Shown one piece after another: positions 23,055 to 35,170 of a stretch of DNA of 64,000 nucleotides. The notes beneath the pieces are model-generated. The model had not been told where the DNA came from. It did no database searches and saw only the letters and a list, made by a program, of their open reading frames with translations. Source of the DNA: Isoetes taiwanensis (lineage: Eukaryota > Streptophyta > Lycopodiopsida > Isoetales > Isoetaceae); assembly GCA_021234155.1 (NCBI GenBank), contig JAJEKV010000058.1, forward strand, positions 2,655,060-2,719,059, given 5' to 3'. Within the stretch, counting starts at the first letter, position 1, and every line of letters starts with the position of its first letter. Made by a program: the position numbers and the translations under genes.

Positions 23055-26000
23055 GGTGTCTTTTCTTGCCGAGGGGTTGCCCTTCGATGGCGTGAAAGTG
23101 TGTTTTCATGGTTTCTGTTTTTCCAAGTTCTTAAGATTAATGTTGTTTACTCTTCGTATTTTAGCTTGTTACTATCGAAAGAATTATATGTTCCCCATTA
23201 TGATATTTTGAATGCCACAATTTTTCAATAAAATACAAGCTTATATGGCATTGCCATGATATCAGATTGTTCCTATCAATGCAAGGTGTTAATTTCATTG
23301 AAGAAGAAAAACTAATTGTATGTGCAAGAGAGTCCACCAGCTTTCAGTGTTACATCATGTGTTCTTGGAACAATAATGAAAAAGTCTCATTACATTTCGA
23401 GAGCAAACAACAAAGAACATTGAATGCTCCCTTGCAACCCACCATACTCAATTGACTTGATGGTTATCACACTTATGGTGATGATTTATATCACATTTTC
23501 AATGTGTAAAATCTCAATTGGAAAGCCATTATTAAAATTGTATCCTTTTCAATGAAGAGCTATTTAGGCTATAGACGACAATGTCACGAGGGCTCAATAG
23601 TCGTGGGATAGCCGTGGGAACAACGAGTAAGCCCTAGCAAAGGGCAAAAAAAAAAAAAGGCAAGGTATAAACTACATGCATTGCGTAAAAATTGTGAACA
23701 CAACTCATTGGATAAAGCAAGTGTGTCCAAAATAGATTAATTACACAAGAGCCCTCCCATACAAGTTTATTTAATCCAACATCTATGTTCCATATAAATT
23801 ACCTGGCACCCACCATTAACAAGTTCTTTTGGATCCATAATTGTATTTCATAGATATATGGAGCCACCCTTAACAAGTTTTTTTCAATCCAAGAATTGTG
23901 TTTCATAGATTATCTTGTATACAAATATCCCCCGCGGACGCCATTAGAGAGAGGCCGAAAATGCAATTGCTTGCACAAGAAGGTTCAAGAAAATGCAATT
24001 TTAACAGACGCGGGTGAAAATCTCGTAACATTCTTAAAAAAAATTATGCCACTTTGGCATCAGGCGTGCGAACCTGAAATGCATTTAACTAAACTTCAAA
24101 TGTAAGAGCTTCCTGAGATTTTTTCTCCCTCTTTTTTGTATGAACACAATTTTGGGATAAGAAATTATATCCGAAATGGGAATGCTTTGAAAGTAAATTA
24201 TTGGGCGCTTAATTATGAGTCTTGAGACCACAGCTTTAGTCAAACTATAACTTTGTAGATTTAATTTGTAATTGCCGCGATATGTCTCAACAACAAATGA
24301 GAATCAAATGACGTTTGGAAATAATCGCCCGAGCTACAAATGACCGCAAGCTATTTCTCACAACTATGACCGATGGATGCACAAAAGCAATTGTCCCTAG
24401 ATGGACGAGCTTAGTTGTTTGTGCTAAAACACTTGGTATTTGTCAAGAATAAAGTCGTGGTCCTCATCAGAACTTTACATCATCTCCATTACAGATCTGG
24501 TTCACACTTGCAACCTTTTGCAATGTCTGATAAAGCCATGTATAATATATTTGATACTAATATTGCCAGAACATAATACAGTACCTTTATATTGCAGAAT
24601 GTTCTTGGAGAGGTGAACCTGACATCAACTGGGAAAAATATAGATGGATCTACATGATACCAACAATAAGATATCAGAGTGGGGTAAAGATTAGGTTCAT
24701 ATGCAACCAATGATGCCTACATTCTGTTGGTACTATCAATAAGGTCAATTGACCATTCCAATATTGCCTTGGGCATATATTGAGACCATAATATTCCATG
24801 AGAACAAGTTTTTTGAGAGAAGCTACTGCTCAGCTTCCTACATATTTCAAATATGTTGATCTAACTTTATTCTCGTTTCCGACCTATGCAACATCTAAGG
24901 GAGGGACGAGTGTAATGTAAATGTCTGATCCTATGTTGCGCATACGTTTGCACTCATCTTCAAATAGATTGGTAATGGCGAGTCTTGATCCAGAACATTT
25001 GGGGATTTTCATATCTATCTGCACCTCCCCCTTTAATGCATTCGATCTAAATGTCGTTGATCATGATAGCATAGGACCTAAGTGCTTCATTCCCTGATGT
25101 AAAAGATATATGATCCCATTATCATTGATTAAGATGAGTCTTAAGCAAACCAAATCCATCTTTAGTGTCTGCTATCAAAGTAGAACAATTGCCTTAAATG
25201 ATTGTCTTGCCAAGACAAAAGAAAAGACGCTTTTTATCATAGACAAGCTAGCTTTCTACGATTTAAGCGAGAGAATAAATCCAGCACTTACCATCGATAT
25301 CGGTTTTAATTCACGATCCGGTGTTTGTGGGCATCCAACAATTTGAAATGAGCACTTGCTTCTAGTGTCGCATGTTTTTCTTGATGTCATATCATCTCCA
25401 TATAATTGACAAGGTGCCTCAAAGATATTGCCCCTCTTTTGAAGGCAAATTACCCGCATGCCGTTCTTTCTTCTTCGCCACAATTGGGCCATCCATGGCT
25501 GAAGTAAATATAATATATCCCTCTTGCTAGAATATCCAAAACAGGCAAGTTTTCGGCTCTTTAGTCTTTTTCACGACGAATCCTTCAAATCACCAAAATT
25601 CTTTTGTTTCGTGGCTTCCTTATATCCAACACATGTGAATATAATGATCCTGCTTTTTCATAGCGCAAAAGACATAATTCTTGGCTTCGCTCCTTGTACG
25701 AAGACAATAGAATGAATAACGGAAAATTCTTTTTAGGGATAGAAGAATCTATTCGACAATCTATTGCAAGCATGTGATTTCTTCTCCTATGTTGCTTTAT
25801 ACCTAGAAACATGGTATCAAATAACGAGAGCAAGGATATAATATAGATTGTAAAGCCTGGCATTTTTCTCACATGCGTCTAGGAAATAAAGTAGACAGAC
25901 CAAAATCCGCCGAAAGCTTCATTAGATTCAAATAAATGCCACAGAAAGAAAGCGCACCATTGATATACTATATTTCTAGAAAACAAAAACAACATGGGAT

Positions 26001-26930
26001 ATTTCTTATTTGCATGTCGGGATATCCGGCCGGAAAAAGCTAAAATCTTACAAGGTGTCATTAAAGGCATGGGGTCTCGAAAATTCAAGCCGATAAAGAT
26101 GCACGAAGAAACAAAGCGGGGAAGGAAATGCAGGGGGCTACAAAGAATCTTGACCATAAATCGACCCGCGATAACTTATGCATAGTCCGGTATGTAAAGA
26201 AAAGTTGCACTTTGACCTGCACATCATTACCATTTTCTCGGGTAAACATGATATAGCATACCATCGCAATGCAAAAATTACCTAATCATCATGTCATGGA
26301 TGAGAATTTGTGGAGGCAAAACGAACCAACTAAGGCACCAAATCGGTAAAAAGCAGAGAAAAAGAAAGTATTAACGTAAGTTAAACTGAAAACTATGCAT
26401 CAAACGCACCTTATGAGCGTAATGAGTAATAAATGTGACAGAATAATGTGACCGCTTTGGCAAGAGAAGCATTCTTTGCTACACCTTGACCGCAATCAAT
26501 TAACATAGTGCATACAAGAAGATTCGATTCTTAATCGAACATGAAGGAGTTGCTTCACCAAGCTTTGCGGCTCATCAAATAGCTTGCTCCGGCTTCTAGA
26601 TACTACTGTTTCTTGCTATTAAATCTAATTTCTTGCTTGAATCCAAAACGCATACAATAAAATTACCTTGTTCTGATCACGGGTCTTAAACCCGACAATC
26701 CCTACCAGATTTCTTTCCCAGTCATTTGGGTTTTCCCATCTCAGGCTTGTCCTGCGGGACTTCTTGATTCTATCATCTGCGCCAAGCCAAAACTTTGCTC
26801 TTTTTCTACCATCTCTTAGAAGCCGAAGATCTGAAAAGCTTCTTGAATAAGAATGCGTTATAGCGAGGACCCAGCACCGGTATGCCGGTTTCGAAAGTGG
26901 CTGCCACCAACAGCGGCCACCGCCAGTTTA
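23055..26930. other. Long spacer; weak minus-strand exon candidate only
   Basis: The first bases (23069-23100) carry a loose copy of the repeat end seen at 9552. The rest shows no recognisable gene or mobile element. The only notable stretch is a minus-strand exon candidate at 25291-25492. Confidence 0.4.
25291..25492 (-). CDS. Possible Cys-rich exon
   Basis: The minus strand reads MAQLWRRRKNGMRVICLQKR, then IFEAPCQLYGDDM, RKTCDTRSKCSFQIVGCPQ and ELKPISM, ending exactly at a consensus GTAAGT donor. Four or five cysteines and many basic residues suggest a nucleic-acid-binding or zinc-binding segment, loosely like the N-terminal region of FAR1/MULE-type proteins. No second exon was found, so this is tentative. 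Confidence 0.25.
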
Positions 26931-26939
26931 CCTCCGATA

Positions 26940-27050
26940 TCAAGTTTTTAGCAGTCATTGGCATATTCCAGGCATATATTGGCACATACCTGGAATATGC
27001 CATAAACCCACATAAACAAGGGCTTGCCCCCCTAGGGGCAACCCAAAAAA
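26940..27050 (+). repeat. Retroposon 3' end with terminal hairpin, copy B
   Basis: It matches copy A at 14820 over about 100 bp, including GGAATATGCCATAAACCCAC. The hairpin TTGCCCC/GGGGCAA sits at 27024-27041, followed by CCC and six A residues. Four loop bases differ from copy A while both arms are unchanged. Confidence 0.65.
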
Positions 27051-27068
27051 CAATACTCAACCTAAAGA

Positions 27069-29110
27069 AACTACAAAGATGACGGGACGTTAAACACTGG
27101 TATGAGTGACATAATTATTAATTTGCACAAAGCTCTAGAGAATTTGCCATATCCGAGGTGAAGTTTGTCATCTTTTTCAAAGTGGATGCTTGATTTTGAT
27201 CATTCTGCAGGTGTAATGGAAGCCAAAACAGTATAATAAAATGGCCCCATATAAGAATGCCAATAAAAAGAATGGTCTCATATAAAAGTCTCGGTCACAT
27301 GCAAGCGGTGTTTGTCAATAAAAACCTGTTCACTAATTCCTATGTTCTCGAAGATGTCATCAAAATGGATTGGGAGTTAAACTACCACTTAAAGCATGGT
27401 TCTCTGCCCCTCTCCTAATTTTGCAAGGGAGTCTTAATTCTTTGGAAGATGCAGGGCGAAAGTGCTGTTGTGAGCATTGCAAATTGGAAAAAGAGTGGCA
27501 AAATTTATAGCGGCAAGAATAGAGTTGGGGAGATGCAAAATGTAAAGGGAATTGCTTCAGATAAGTTTTCCATCTGTGGATCTAAGATGGGTGGTGAGTT
27601 ATATGACAACAATCATAATTCTTCTACAAGTAACATTCCTAGTGGACGAAGCTCCATTGGAAGCAGCAGCGGTGATGGAAGCTTTCGTAATGGGGAGATT
27701 TCAATGAGAAAGTGTAACCTCAGGGGAAGTGTAATTTGTTTGACCCTCAGGGGACCTAACTGGGTCCATAAAGAACTTCTGAACTTCAAACTTTAAGGAA
27801 TTATTTCTCGAAAATTCTACCATAGATTTTTCTAATTCTTCTTGTGATAGATCTCTCATATCATGAATTACAAGATGGAAGAATTAGAATTCCTAGGAAA
27901 AATCATATTTGCAAAATAATGTGAGAAATGTTAAAGACTTTGAGATTAAACTTGACCCCTTTGCATTGGCTCCACATTATATTTGGTAATAGAAGCTTTC
28001 TATATTTTTCATAATTTTTTCCTTATATGTACACTCATGAAGGACAACATATTGTGAGTATGTAGACAAATTCTTTATCTCGGAGCTATAATAGAATTTC
28101 AAAAAAAGTGTACGAATGAGCCCATTTGGGTTCATCAAGGGACAACTCTAGTGTTAAGAAAAGGTTGTCAGAACTTAGCTATAATATTGTTTAGAAGTTG
28201 TTGCAATACTCACTTAAATTGCATAAAAAGTTGACAAACGGAGGTCACTGCTTTCACGCAATACTTGACGCTATGCAGTAGACACAATTTTGACACAACA
28301 AAAACACTTTGTGTCAATATATTAGCATTCTACACAAAATTGTCACTACACCTATGGTTTGTCACAAGGATTGACACTATACTCCCATCCTCTTGTAGTG
28401 TAAAATTCATGTGCTATGCATGCATAAGCAAAAACCTTGAAATTTTATCCAGGCGCGAAAAGTAAGGTGATTCTGATAATCATTTGTAGTGTCTACTTAA
28501 GATGTTGTAGACCATACACCTTGATAAGGTTTCCGTGGCTTAATAACAAAAGTCAAAAGAGATTGGATATTTTTCAACTTCGAGTGCAAGCTCGAAGATA
28601 GTATATGTAAGTCCTCCTCTCATCACAATTATACTCTTGGAAGGTGTCTCTTGCTTCCACCAATCCATCAATTTCAAACTTCCGAATACAATTATCCCAA
28701 CAACATTCCATTCCCTGTACCTTAGCGATAGCCACGTGAACGATCACTACTTGACTTGCATCTCTTGCTAGGATAATGTTTCAACACTGAATGTGCTCTC
28801 TTATCTGAAACTGTGGTCCTAGAAGCTATTGGGGGTACATTAAGTAAAGCATTGCCATCCACAACCTCTGACTCTGGTAAAATAAATTCTCCTATAAACT
28901 TAATGCAAACTATAGGTCATGGAATGATGCATGGAACATCCAATTGTTTCAATACAAGCAATATGATCCTGGTGATTTTACCATTTTTCCTTCCATTTTT
29001 CTGTTAGACTTGATATGGCCACGTCCACTCTATCATCTCCTAACCTTTCATCATTGACAGCTTAGATAGGATCAGCCAGTATGATATTTCCTTCATCTAC
29101 TGGCTCCTTA
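27069..29110. other. Spacer without recognisable gene
   Basis: A 115-codon ATG ORF at 27449-27796 is rich in Ser, Asn and Gly (NNHNSSTSNIPSGRSSIGSS) but has no motif and no flanking support. The rest is AT-rich with no pattern that I recognise. Confidence 0.4.
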
Positions 29111-29116
29111 TATGTC

Positions 29117-29583
29117 AGGTGTGTGGTTTAGGGGTAACATACTATGTCTAGCAACTACAAAGTCGTGAGTTCGAGACCGTCCAAAATTGCACTCACAGAT
29201 GCAATATAAAGTGGTTGGGGGCAGGGCCCAACCAAGAATTGTAGTGTGGTGTGTAGTCACATGTCCAGTTGGATGCTGCCTAGTGGCATGATGTTAAAAC
29301 AACTATCTATCTATTGCATTGTTGCTCGACTTTCACCTTCTTATTCTTCCAATCCATATAGAAGATAATGTGACTAGTAGTCTCACCCTCAACACTTTTT
29401 TGGTGATCCATACTCGTGACCTACAAGAACAATAAGAATGTGTGGATAAGAACATGTGGTAAAAATGTGGATGCATGTTAGGGGTGAAGGACGTTACGTT
29501 TTTAGCCTTTTTGGGATCCACACCCTTGACCTATACAAATGTAAATGCTTTTTTATATTAGCTCAAAAAAGATGTAGATATGA
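29117..29583 (+). mobile_element. tRNA-derived SINE
   Basis: The head contains a Pol III A box, TGGTTTAGGGG, at 29124-29134 and a B box-like GAGTTCGAGACC at 29167-29178, spaced as in a tRNA gene. A tRNA-unrelated body follows, including a CTATCTATCTATTGC tract. The body, without the head, is repeated from 30467. The 3' boundary is uncertain because the body merges with the 432-bp duplicated unit. Confidence 0.6.
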
Positions 29584-30909
29584 TTTTTTTTTTTTTGAAT
29601 AACGTGTTTTACTTCATATTATACACTCAAATACAAAGTACTTCCAGAAGTAAGAAATGTCCCTGAAGCATCAATCACTTTTAGATGATCACTCCATATT
29701 GGAATTTTAATACGATCAGGCCAATTGGAGATCTGAAAGCAATTATACAACTTCTTACGAATTTCTTGAAGCACCACCTGAGAAGAAATACGCTTATCAT
29801 AAAAGACCTTTCTTCGCCTTCGCTTCCATACACTCCATATTAGCCAAGACTTTGCCATGTGAAATGCAATCCTTTTAGAAGCAGTTCACTGATTTGGATA
29901 AATACTCAAAAGAAAGACTCCAAAAAGAGAATGCAGCCAGGACCTAAGACTACTCAGCTCTGCCAAAGTAGAACATTTACCTTTGGAGGATTATATTTAG
30001 ACCAAACAAGGTTCCAGATGGATTGCCATTGAGAAGGCAAAGTCTGTAAGTGTCATTTTCGAGAAGGTGATAAAGTACTTGAGGAGGTAAGCAATCTGTA
30101 GCATGAACTTACTAGCTTCTTGCCTTCTTTAATACCTTGAACAAAGTTCCAGCATCTCTTGTTACCCACCTTCTTAATTAGAGGAAGAGCACTTGCTACA
30201 TAAGCCCATATACTGATATCTTTATCCAACAACCCGTATGTCTCCTGAAACCATTGCCAAGGAGCAATGTCAATACCAAAATACCATTGTTCAATAGAAA
30301 TAATACCTGCTCTCCTCCACCTCGCTTGGGAATGCGCATGCATAAATTCTACAACTGGGTGTAGTTGTCCATGAGTATACAAAGGCAACCACAGAAAGGG
30401 GGAAGATGTAGATATGAATTTTGTTTGAAGGGCATCTTTAAAAAAGAAATAAAATTCCATAAAAGGGCAATATAAAGTGGTTGAGGGCAGGGCCCAACCA
30501 AGCAATGTAATGTGGTGTGTGGTCACATGTCCAGTTGGATGCTGCCTAGTGGCATGACATTAAAACAACTATCTATCTATTGCATTGTTGCTTGACTTTC
30601 ACCTCCTTATTCTTCCAATCCACTCTATTGTAGAAGATAATGTGATTAGTAGTCTCATCCTCAACACCCTTTTGATGGTCCATACCCATGACCTACAAGA
30701 ACAATAAGAACGTGTGGATAATAACATGTGGTAAAAACGTGAATACATGTTGGGGGTGAAGGACATTATGTTTTTAGCCTTTTTAGGATCCACACCCTTG
30801 ACCTATACAAATGTAAATGCTTTTTAGTATTAGCTCAAAAAAGATGAATTAGATATGAATTTTGTTTTAAAGGCATCTTTAAAAAAAGAAATAAAATTCC
30901 ATAAAAGGG
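29201..30909. repeat. 432-bp tandem duplication, first copy split by a LINE
   Basis: Unit 1 (29201-29583 plus 30403-30466) and unit 2 (30467-30909) align along their length with scattered substitutions. Both end in a TTTAAAAAAGAAATAAAATT segment. Subtracting the LINE and one target-site copy leaves a period of 432 bp. The duplication therefore predates the LINE insertion. Confidence 0.85.
29584..30402 (-). mobile_element. 5'-truncated LINE with poly(A) and 15-bp TSD
   Basis: In minus-strand sense it ends in an A-run of 13 (29584-29596). It encodes only the ORF2 C-terminus: WLPLYTHGQLHPVVEF, ARWRRAGIISIEQW, WAYVASALP and a WLIWSVWKRRRRKVF segment. The same order (WWVPVELHN...CVASVLP...RSIWKRRNARVF) occurs in the LINE at 17464. 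The direct repeat AAGATGTAGATATGA flanks it at 29569-29583 and 30403-30417. Severe 5' truncation, a poly(A) tail and a long TSD are the marks of target-primed reverse transcription. Confidence 0.92.
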
Positions 30910-31046
30910 GCAATTATAGATATGAAGCGGATTCTTATTTTTGGGACAATGGACATTAAATATGGTAATTATTGCTATTATTTATTATATATAGAGTGTA
31001 ATATAGCTGATGCGTACGTAAGTGTAGGGAATTAATAATTTTTGGG

Positions 31047-31150
31047 TTGCCCCTAAGGGGGCAAACCCTTGTTTATGTGGGCTTTTGGCATATCCTAGGT
31101 ATATGCTAGAATATCCTTAGGATATCTTTGATGGTACCTTAAAACTTATG
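31047..31150 (-). repeat. Retroposon 3' end with terminal hairpin, copy C
   Basis: A reverse-oriented copy of the family at 14820 and 26940. It shows the same hairpin arms (31047-31064), with CCC and five A residues beyond in the element's own sense. Upstream similarity fades after about 60 bp. Confidence 0.6.
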
Positions 31151-31890
31151 ATTGGTCAGTAAACTCTCGGTCATTACATTTGGTGGGCGGCCGCTCTAAA
31201 ACCAATAACCGAGGAGGTCTTTTTTTTCGCACTCGGCCTTTCGGATGAGCGGATGCACATGCACTCAAATTGCAATTTCATTTTTTACCTCTTTTCTGGC
31301 GAAAGAGATGCTTTGACTAACACCCCGGACCTTGGAAATTTGGCGGTGTCCGTGAAAGGGCAGATCCGACAGGGCCTCTGCCAAATTATGTGAGTTACAC
31401 ACTCAGGAGTGCGTATTGATTCAAATGAGCTTATCTTGATTAGGTTGAAATGGGAATATCGCGACAATATTATTGCATATTATGTAGTTGCCTCCTTTTT
31501 GCCAACATGAGCATATCCATAAGCTGTCATGACTTTCAATGCACGCAGATGATGGGCGATAAGATGAGCCCAACTCATGGCAACACCGTAAAGATATATG
31601 CACAACCATTATTTTGAAGTATGCAGCTGTGGTGGTATGTGTACAAGAAGGTAAAGCTTTCTCTTTCCCAGGACATGCCTGAATTGACTGCCTGGTTAGT
31701 TATATGTTAATAATGATGCTTCCCAGAATGATTTATGAAGTCATTATGTACACATGAAATGCCTGTAGAAAGCAAATTTTTCTTATGGTATTTTTATCAA
31801 TGGACTTTATATTGAGAACTGTTTATCTCTAAAAATCCTAAAAACCATGGTTGAGCTTTTGTATTAGAATGTATAATGTTCGTATAATCA
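31151..31890. other. Spacer without recognisable gene
   Basis: No coding or repeat signature was recognised in this stretch on either strand. Confidence 0.35.
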
Positions 31891-31893
31891 TAT

Positions 31894-32060
31894 GAATAGA
31901 ATAGAATAGAATAGAATAGAATAGAATATTTTAACGTCCACGGAGACCAATAGGTCATGGGACCCATACAATGGGCTAGTACAATCATTACTACTAGGAT
32001 TAAAAAACCCCTGCCTCGAAATGTTTTCAAGGGAAAAACCTTTGCAGTAATGATGATACT
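31894..32060 (-). mobile_element. Retroposon 3' end with (AGAAT)n tail
   Basis: A run of AGAAT pentamers (31894-31928) is joined to TTTTAACGTCCACGGAGACC and ...GGTCATGGGACCCATAC. In element sense this is GGGTCCCATRACC.ATTGG, TCTCCGTGGACG and a short A-run, followed by simple repeats. The same end occurs at 38059 (+), 41742 (-) and 57873 (-). The 5' extent is unknown. Confidence 0.65.
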
Positions 32061-33296
32061 AGACAAGCGGAGATAATGACTACTGAGGGCTCAGTAATTG
32101 CCGACGTTTATCTAGAACCTCAAGTATGTATATGAAACTGCTTTTAGAGTTCTTCTGGCACCGGATATATAGTAGAGAAGTAAACAGGTTATCTTATATG
32201 CTAGGGCAACCTGGTCAATGCTAACCTTACTTGCAAATGCTTACCTTACAAGCACAGATCCTGAGTTTAAGGTCGTTTTCAAAGATTAAACCTTCATGAG
32301 ATATGTGCAAGCTTAGGATCGAGAATTGTCATCAAGTAAATTGAACTGTTGCCAAGGACACTATTGCAAATCCTAGTAACATCACCGGGACAACTATATT
32401 TATGATCATTATTGGTGCATAGGTGTTGCAATTGAACGTGGAAAATAGTAGTGTGTCAAGATTACCTTTCATTTTGTATACTTGATATTAGTAAAAAGCA
32501 CTCATGTGTATATATAGTTATGAAGCAATTGGACCAGTTATATTGAACACTCTCATATTGACTGGAACTTGAAAGAAAATCTGCTTCCTTTGAATTAATT
32601 CAATCACGAGTCTAAAAGACTTGTAAAGACGAGAACTGAAAGGATTGGTATGTATATATGCAAATTATAATTGTTTACTAGAACTATGTACCTATCTTCT
32701 GAAGATTGTCAGAATATGTATATATATTGATGCTGCTGGAAAGTTGAGAGATCCTCAATTCTTAGAATTGCTGGGTTCAACCAATTTTTGCTCAGATCAG
32801 TTATACCATGCCATAAGAAGGAACCTTAAAAGTAGGTGTTGGAACTGCCGATACTGCAACAAGTCATTATGGGAGACATTTGTGGCATTGACAGTAACAT
32901 AGAGGCAAAGGTTAGAAATGCGAAGGACTTGGGTCTCTCAACTTCTCAGCAGCATCAATGTAACAATGTTACTAGCAACTTCTGCGGCATTGATAGCAAT
33001 GAAGAGAAAAAAAGTGCATAATCTCTTAGAATGGGAAGGAGTTGGAATGTATGATGACATGATGATATGGAATCAACATAATCTGAGATGACAATAATAC
33101 CAGGAAAGGGATGTTGGTAGAGCGTCACTTCATTGTTCAATGTGACTATTCTAGTTTATGGTGGCATTTGATGTACTACTCGGCGTCTTGAGGATATGAA
33201 CAATTTGGAATGTCACATAAAGGATTGGATGATTCGACAGAGGAGCATTGTGCCATATTATATGATAAGGAAAAGGTGGCACTTTCTATTATATTC
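32061..33296. other. Spacer without recognisable gene
   Basis: Short open frames near 32645-33020 (for example KLRDPQFLELLGSTNF) look protein-like but match nothing I know, and no splice structure supports them. Confidence 0.35.
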
Positions 33297-33748
33297 ACAA
33301 TCAACACATAATTACCATTGACATTAATTAACACAACCATTGGGTCCAACACATTTAAATTAAAATCCCCCTTAAACCCCCTTTGGTTTGGGTGCATATT
33401 CACCTGCGGGGGTGACTCTGCGGACAACGAGAGGCATTGGATAGGCATATTCACCCCTTATTCCTTAATCTACACCGTACATAAAGTTCCTCGTTTGTGA
33501 GGTATGCAAGTATAAAATTTGCTATACTGTATAACAAGATTCACAAAATACTATAAGATTTCAAGCGAAATACTATATGGTATTAATTTCACGTGCAAAA
33601 TACAATTATGAGGGCTCTCGCTGCCCTACGTCACCCCCCATGTGAATATGCACCCAAACCAAAGGGGGTTTAAGGGGGATTTTAATTTAAATGTGTTGGA
33701 CCTAATGGTTATGTTAATTAATGTCAATGGTAATTATGTGTTGATTGT
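33297..33748. repeat. Foldback repeat with two arms of about 120 bp
   Basis: The left arm (33297-33416) and right arm (33630-33748) are near-identical reverse complements across about 120 bp with only a few differences, separated by 213 bp. Both contain the word CCCCCTTTGGTTTGGGTGCA or its complement. This could be a foldback element or two oppositely inserted copies of one repeat. A small GGCCCC/GGGGCC hairpin follows at about 33771-33785. Confidence 0.85.
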
Positions 33749-34438
33749 TAATGTCAATGGAAATTTTTGGCCCCTTCGGGGCCTTAGGGACGTCACCCCC
33801 CCTCCCCCCAAAAATTTTAGGATTCAAACCAGAAAAAAACTAGAATTCATTTGAGGCTTTCATCACACAGTAGCTTTTGAATTTCATCACAATAAAACAA
33901 ATAGAACATAAGTAAAAGTTACCCTAAAGATAGAGCAGATTGATCCCATTATTACGAAAGTCATAAAGTTTGCAACACCCATACACAAACATTTTTCAAC
34001 TTTGGAATTTGATGCTGACCTTTGGCCTCCATGGATTCTTGTGGTGAGAAATCAAAGTGGGAAACTTTTTCTGCTTGTTAACACAAGGATCTAGAAGCCT
34101 TGGAATTTGCTTAATAAGCGCCTCAAAATCTAAAAAGTGCATGGTAATTTTTTGCAAGCTTCATTCGAATGAGCCATAAAACAATATCCAATAAGCGCCA
34201 ATCCTCAGATTAATCGGTGGTAGGATGTGAAAGCCTACCAAATCCGGCCGAAAAATTGCTGTTTTAGCATAGATAACTTAACCAAACATATCTATATCAT
34301 ACACTATCAAAAGATCTCGGAGAGAGCTTTCCAACATAATAAAAATCATCTGAAACAGAGCTCGGATCAAAAGTTATGATAAGAAATGTGTTCTTGGGTG
34401 GGGGCGCACTACATGCGCCCTTCAAGCCTTTCATGTGC

Positions 34439-34608
34439 CCATTATACACCACACACACAAAAAGAGGGCTTTTGTTGTGAGCCATTGGTTGTTGACCATT
34501 ATGCACCACACGCACAAAAAGGGCTTTTGTTGTGAGCCATTGGTTGTTGACCATTATGCACCACACGCAAAAAAAAGGACTTTTTTGTTGTGAGCCATTG
34601 GTTGTTGA
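34439..34608. repeat. Minisatellite, three units of 55-58 bp
   Basis: Units begin at 34439, 34496 and 34551. Each runs from CCATTAT(A/G)CACC to GAGCCATTGGTTGTTGA, with length variation only in an A-run and a CA-run. A partial fourth unit starts at 34609. Confidence 0.9.
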
Positions 34609-35170
34609 CCATTGAAAAAAAGAGGCTAAAATCAATGGCTCGAAAATGGTGCACTCTAGATATGCGCATTAGTACATCCATTTGAATACATCACGAAATC
34701 ATAGGAAAACCTTAGTGAAAAGCGTACAAAAACACAAAGAAAACCCCCATTATTATGCTACATATTCATATTCATTTGTATACCGGGAAGCTTTTAGTGG
34801 GAATGTCGACACCATGCATAGCAACTTGGGTGATATCCTTCACATTACGTCTTGTAATGACGAGTTGAATTTGCTAATCATTTATTAGAGATATCCACTC
34901 TCAATTATTGTTTTATTTCACCATATTTTTACAAACTTGACAAAAGGAATACGACCACCGGGCTTTGCCTTTCAAGTCGTGAATACTCATCCGGATTGTC
35001 AAAACAAAAGCGTGCACATAGGCGAGGAGCATTGCTTATTTGGCACACATAGCTTCCACCACCAACTCTCCCCTTATTTTTTTGTTGTAGTCTCAAGACT
35101 ATAAAGGACTCTTCTGGCTGGTCGTTTTACGTTAGGAAGGTCAAGGTATGCTAATTGTTAAGGTCGGGGC

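Noticed and set aside
27449-27796. 115-codon Ser/Asn/Gly-rich ORF
   Set aside because: It has an ATG start but no motif, splice context or repeat relation; a chance ORF is the simpler reading.
32645-33021. Protein-like ORFs with KLRDPQFLELLG
   Set aside because: No family match, and two overlapping frames compete with no splice support.
34439-34608. CRISPR-like direct repeats
   Set aside because: Units are contiguous with no spacers, and this is nuclear plant DNA.
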